Positions 4,927 to 5,542 of a stretch of DNA of 5,542 nt are shown here, in pieces (within the stretch, counting starts at the first letter, position 1; every line of letters starts with the position of its first letter). The translations under genes and the position numbers were made by a program. The DNA comes from an uncultured bacterium (lineage in GTDB: Bacteria > Actinomycetota > UBA4738 > HRBIN12). The stretch covers positions 1 through 5,542 of the forward strand of contig CALGFI010000132.1 of assembly GCA_937881155.1 (NCBI GenBank). The letters run 5' to 3'. Below the pieces are notes generated by a model that was not told where the DNA came from, did not search any database, and saw only the letters and a program-made list of their open reading frames with translations.

Positions 4927-5231
4927 GGTACATGCGGGCGGCGCTCTGGGCTTCCGGAACGCCGGTACGGGTGGTCCTGATCGGTCTCATCCGCCTGTAC
5001 CAATTCACGCTGTCGGGGTGGCTCGGGGGGCAGTGTCGCTTCTACCCCAGCTGCTCGAACTATGCGGCGGAAGCGATCGCCCGTCACGGTGCCCTTCGGG
5101 GGGTCGCCCTGGCGACGTGGCGACTGGCGCGGTGCGGCCCGTTCACGGCGGGCGGTGTGGATCACGTGCCCGGGGCGCGACGCGCGCGTGGGATGTATGA
5201 CTCTGTCATACGCAAGGCCGCTCCGCAGTGA
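4923..5231 (+). CDS. yidD: Membrane protein insertion efficiency factor YidD
   Basis: YidD is a small membrane-associated protein that aids insertion by YidC. The 102 residues contain an N-terminal hydrophobic amphipathic segment (about 13-30, with RLYQFTLS at 24-31), the family signature CRFYPSCSNYA (38-48), and RCGPFTAGGVDHVP (70-83). The cysteines at 38, 44 and 71 are the conserved ones. The GTG start at 4923 overlaps the rnpA stop as GTGA and has GGTGA 7 nt upstream; an ATG at 4932 is an alternative with poorer spacing. The C-terminus runs into a perfect 7-bp dyad at 5195-5211. Its stop overlaps the yidC start. Confidence 0.95.
   Translation: MRYMRAALWASGTPVRVVLIGLIRLYQFTLSGWLGGQCRFYPSCSNYAAEAIARHGALRGVALATWRLARCGPFTAGGVDHVPGARRARGMYDSVIRKAAPQ
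5195..5211. repeat. Perfect 7-bp inverted repeat at the end of yidD
   Basis: GTATGAC, spacer TCT, then GTCATAC. It lies in the last codons of yidD, ending 16 bp before the yidC GTG. The arms are AT-rich compared with the gene around them. It could be a protein-binding dyad or a hairpin near the yidC translation start; no promoter is visible next to it. Confidence 0.6.
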
Positions 5232-5542
5232 TCGCGTGGGCGCCGTGGCAGGCGCTGCTCGACGGCCTCGGATGGGTCCTCGCCGAGATCTACGACGTGA
5301 TCGGGAACCTCGGGGTGACGATCATCATCCTGACGCTCGTCATCCGGCTGATCTTGTTGCCCCTCGGGATCAAGCAGGTGCGGTCGATGCAGCACATGCA
5401 ACTCGTCCAGCCGAAGGTGAAGCAGATCCAGCAGAAGTACAAGCAGAACCGGCAGCGTCAGCAGGAAGAGATCATGAAGCTGTACAAGGAGTACGGGGTC
5501 AACCCGTTCTCCGGCTGCTGGCCGGTCCTTCTTCAGTTCCCC
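5228..5542 (+). CDS. yidC: Membrane protein insertase YidC/Oxa1, N-terminal part
   Basis: YidC inserts proteins into the cytoplasmic membrane, alone or with SecYEG. The window holds 105 codons and cuts the gene at its right edge. There is no large periplasmic domain before the first core helix, as in Gram-positive-type YidC, and no lipoprotein signal is visible in this start. The first core transmembrane segment (about 28-46, VTIIILTLVIRLILLPL) carries Arg40, the conserved groove arginine. After it comes a long charged, Gln/Lys-rich cytoplasmic hairpin (about 49-90), then NPFSGCWPVLLQFP (92-105), the conserved entry into the next helix. The GTG start overlaps the yidD stop as GTGA. The only ribosome binding hint is AAGG 10 nt upstream, so coupling with yidD is likely. 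Confidence 0.95.
   Translation, partial: MIAWAPWQALLDGLGWVLAEIYDVIGNLGVTIIILTLVIRLILLPLGIKQVRSMQHMQLVQPKVKQIQQKYKQNRQRQQEEIMKLYKEYGVNPFSGCWPVLLQFP

Overview
This window is the chromosomal replication-origin neighbourhood of a high-GC bacterium, most probably an actinobacterium. Two divergent gene blocks meet at a spacer near position 4216-4463. Leftward (minus strand) run dnaA, dnaN, recF and a DUF721/DciA-family gene. The left edge lies where gyrB usually follows in this gene order. Rightward (plus strand) run rpmH, rnpA, yidD and the first 105 codons of yidC. The actinobacterial assignment rests on the gene order, the SHGEAW form of the RecF signature motif, the L34 sequence type and the high GC. 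No gnd gene lies between dnaN and recF, unlike in mycobacteria and streptomycetes, which hints at another actinobacterial class. That placement is inference.

Left block: dnaA (458 aa) is followed by a 209-bp spacer, then dnaN (GTG start with a strong ribosome binding site). recF comes 7 nt later (TTG start, no visible ribosome binding site). The DUF721 gene starts on the last base of the recF stop codon (TGATG). Together they encode the initiator, the sliding clamp, a recombination/gap-repair ATPase and a putative replicative-helicase loading factor. An extended -10 promoter-like sequence sits at the left edge, pointing out of the window.

Origin signals lie on both sides of dnaA. Upstream of dnaA (4218-4333) are four DnaA-box-like sequences: one in the spacer/-35 region of the dnaA promoter, two forming a perfect palindrome, and one overlapping the dnaA ribosome binding site. 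Downstream, between dnaA and dnaN (2674-2706), two degenerate box-like sequences are followed by a GC-rich spacer, a run of CTA triplets and a relatively AT-rich stretch. This resembles the DnaA-trio unwinding element of Bacillus subtilis. A bipartite origin with dnaA in the middle is therefore a reasonable hypothesis.

Right block: rpmH (45 aa) has a good ribosome binding site and a TATACT -10 box, followed by a perfect 11-bp inverted repeat. rnpA follows, but its reading frame has no ATG, GTG or TTG codon where the protein should begin. yidD and yidC each start on a GTGA overlap with the preceding gene, indicating translational coupling. This block provides a ribosomal protein, the RNase P protein, and two membrane-protein insertion factors.

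The genes are core and familiar, and I see no mobile element, CRISPR, tRNA or rRNA. The observations worth checking are the origin architecture, the structured dnaA leader, the dyads near rpmH and yidC, and the missing rnpA start.
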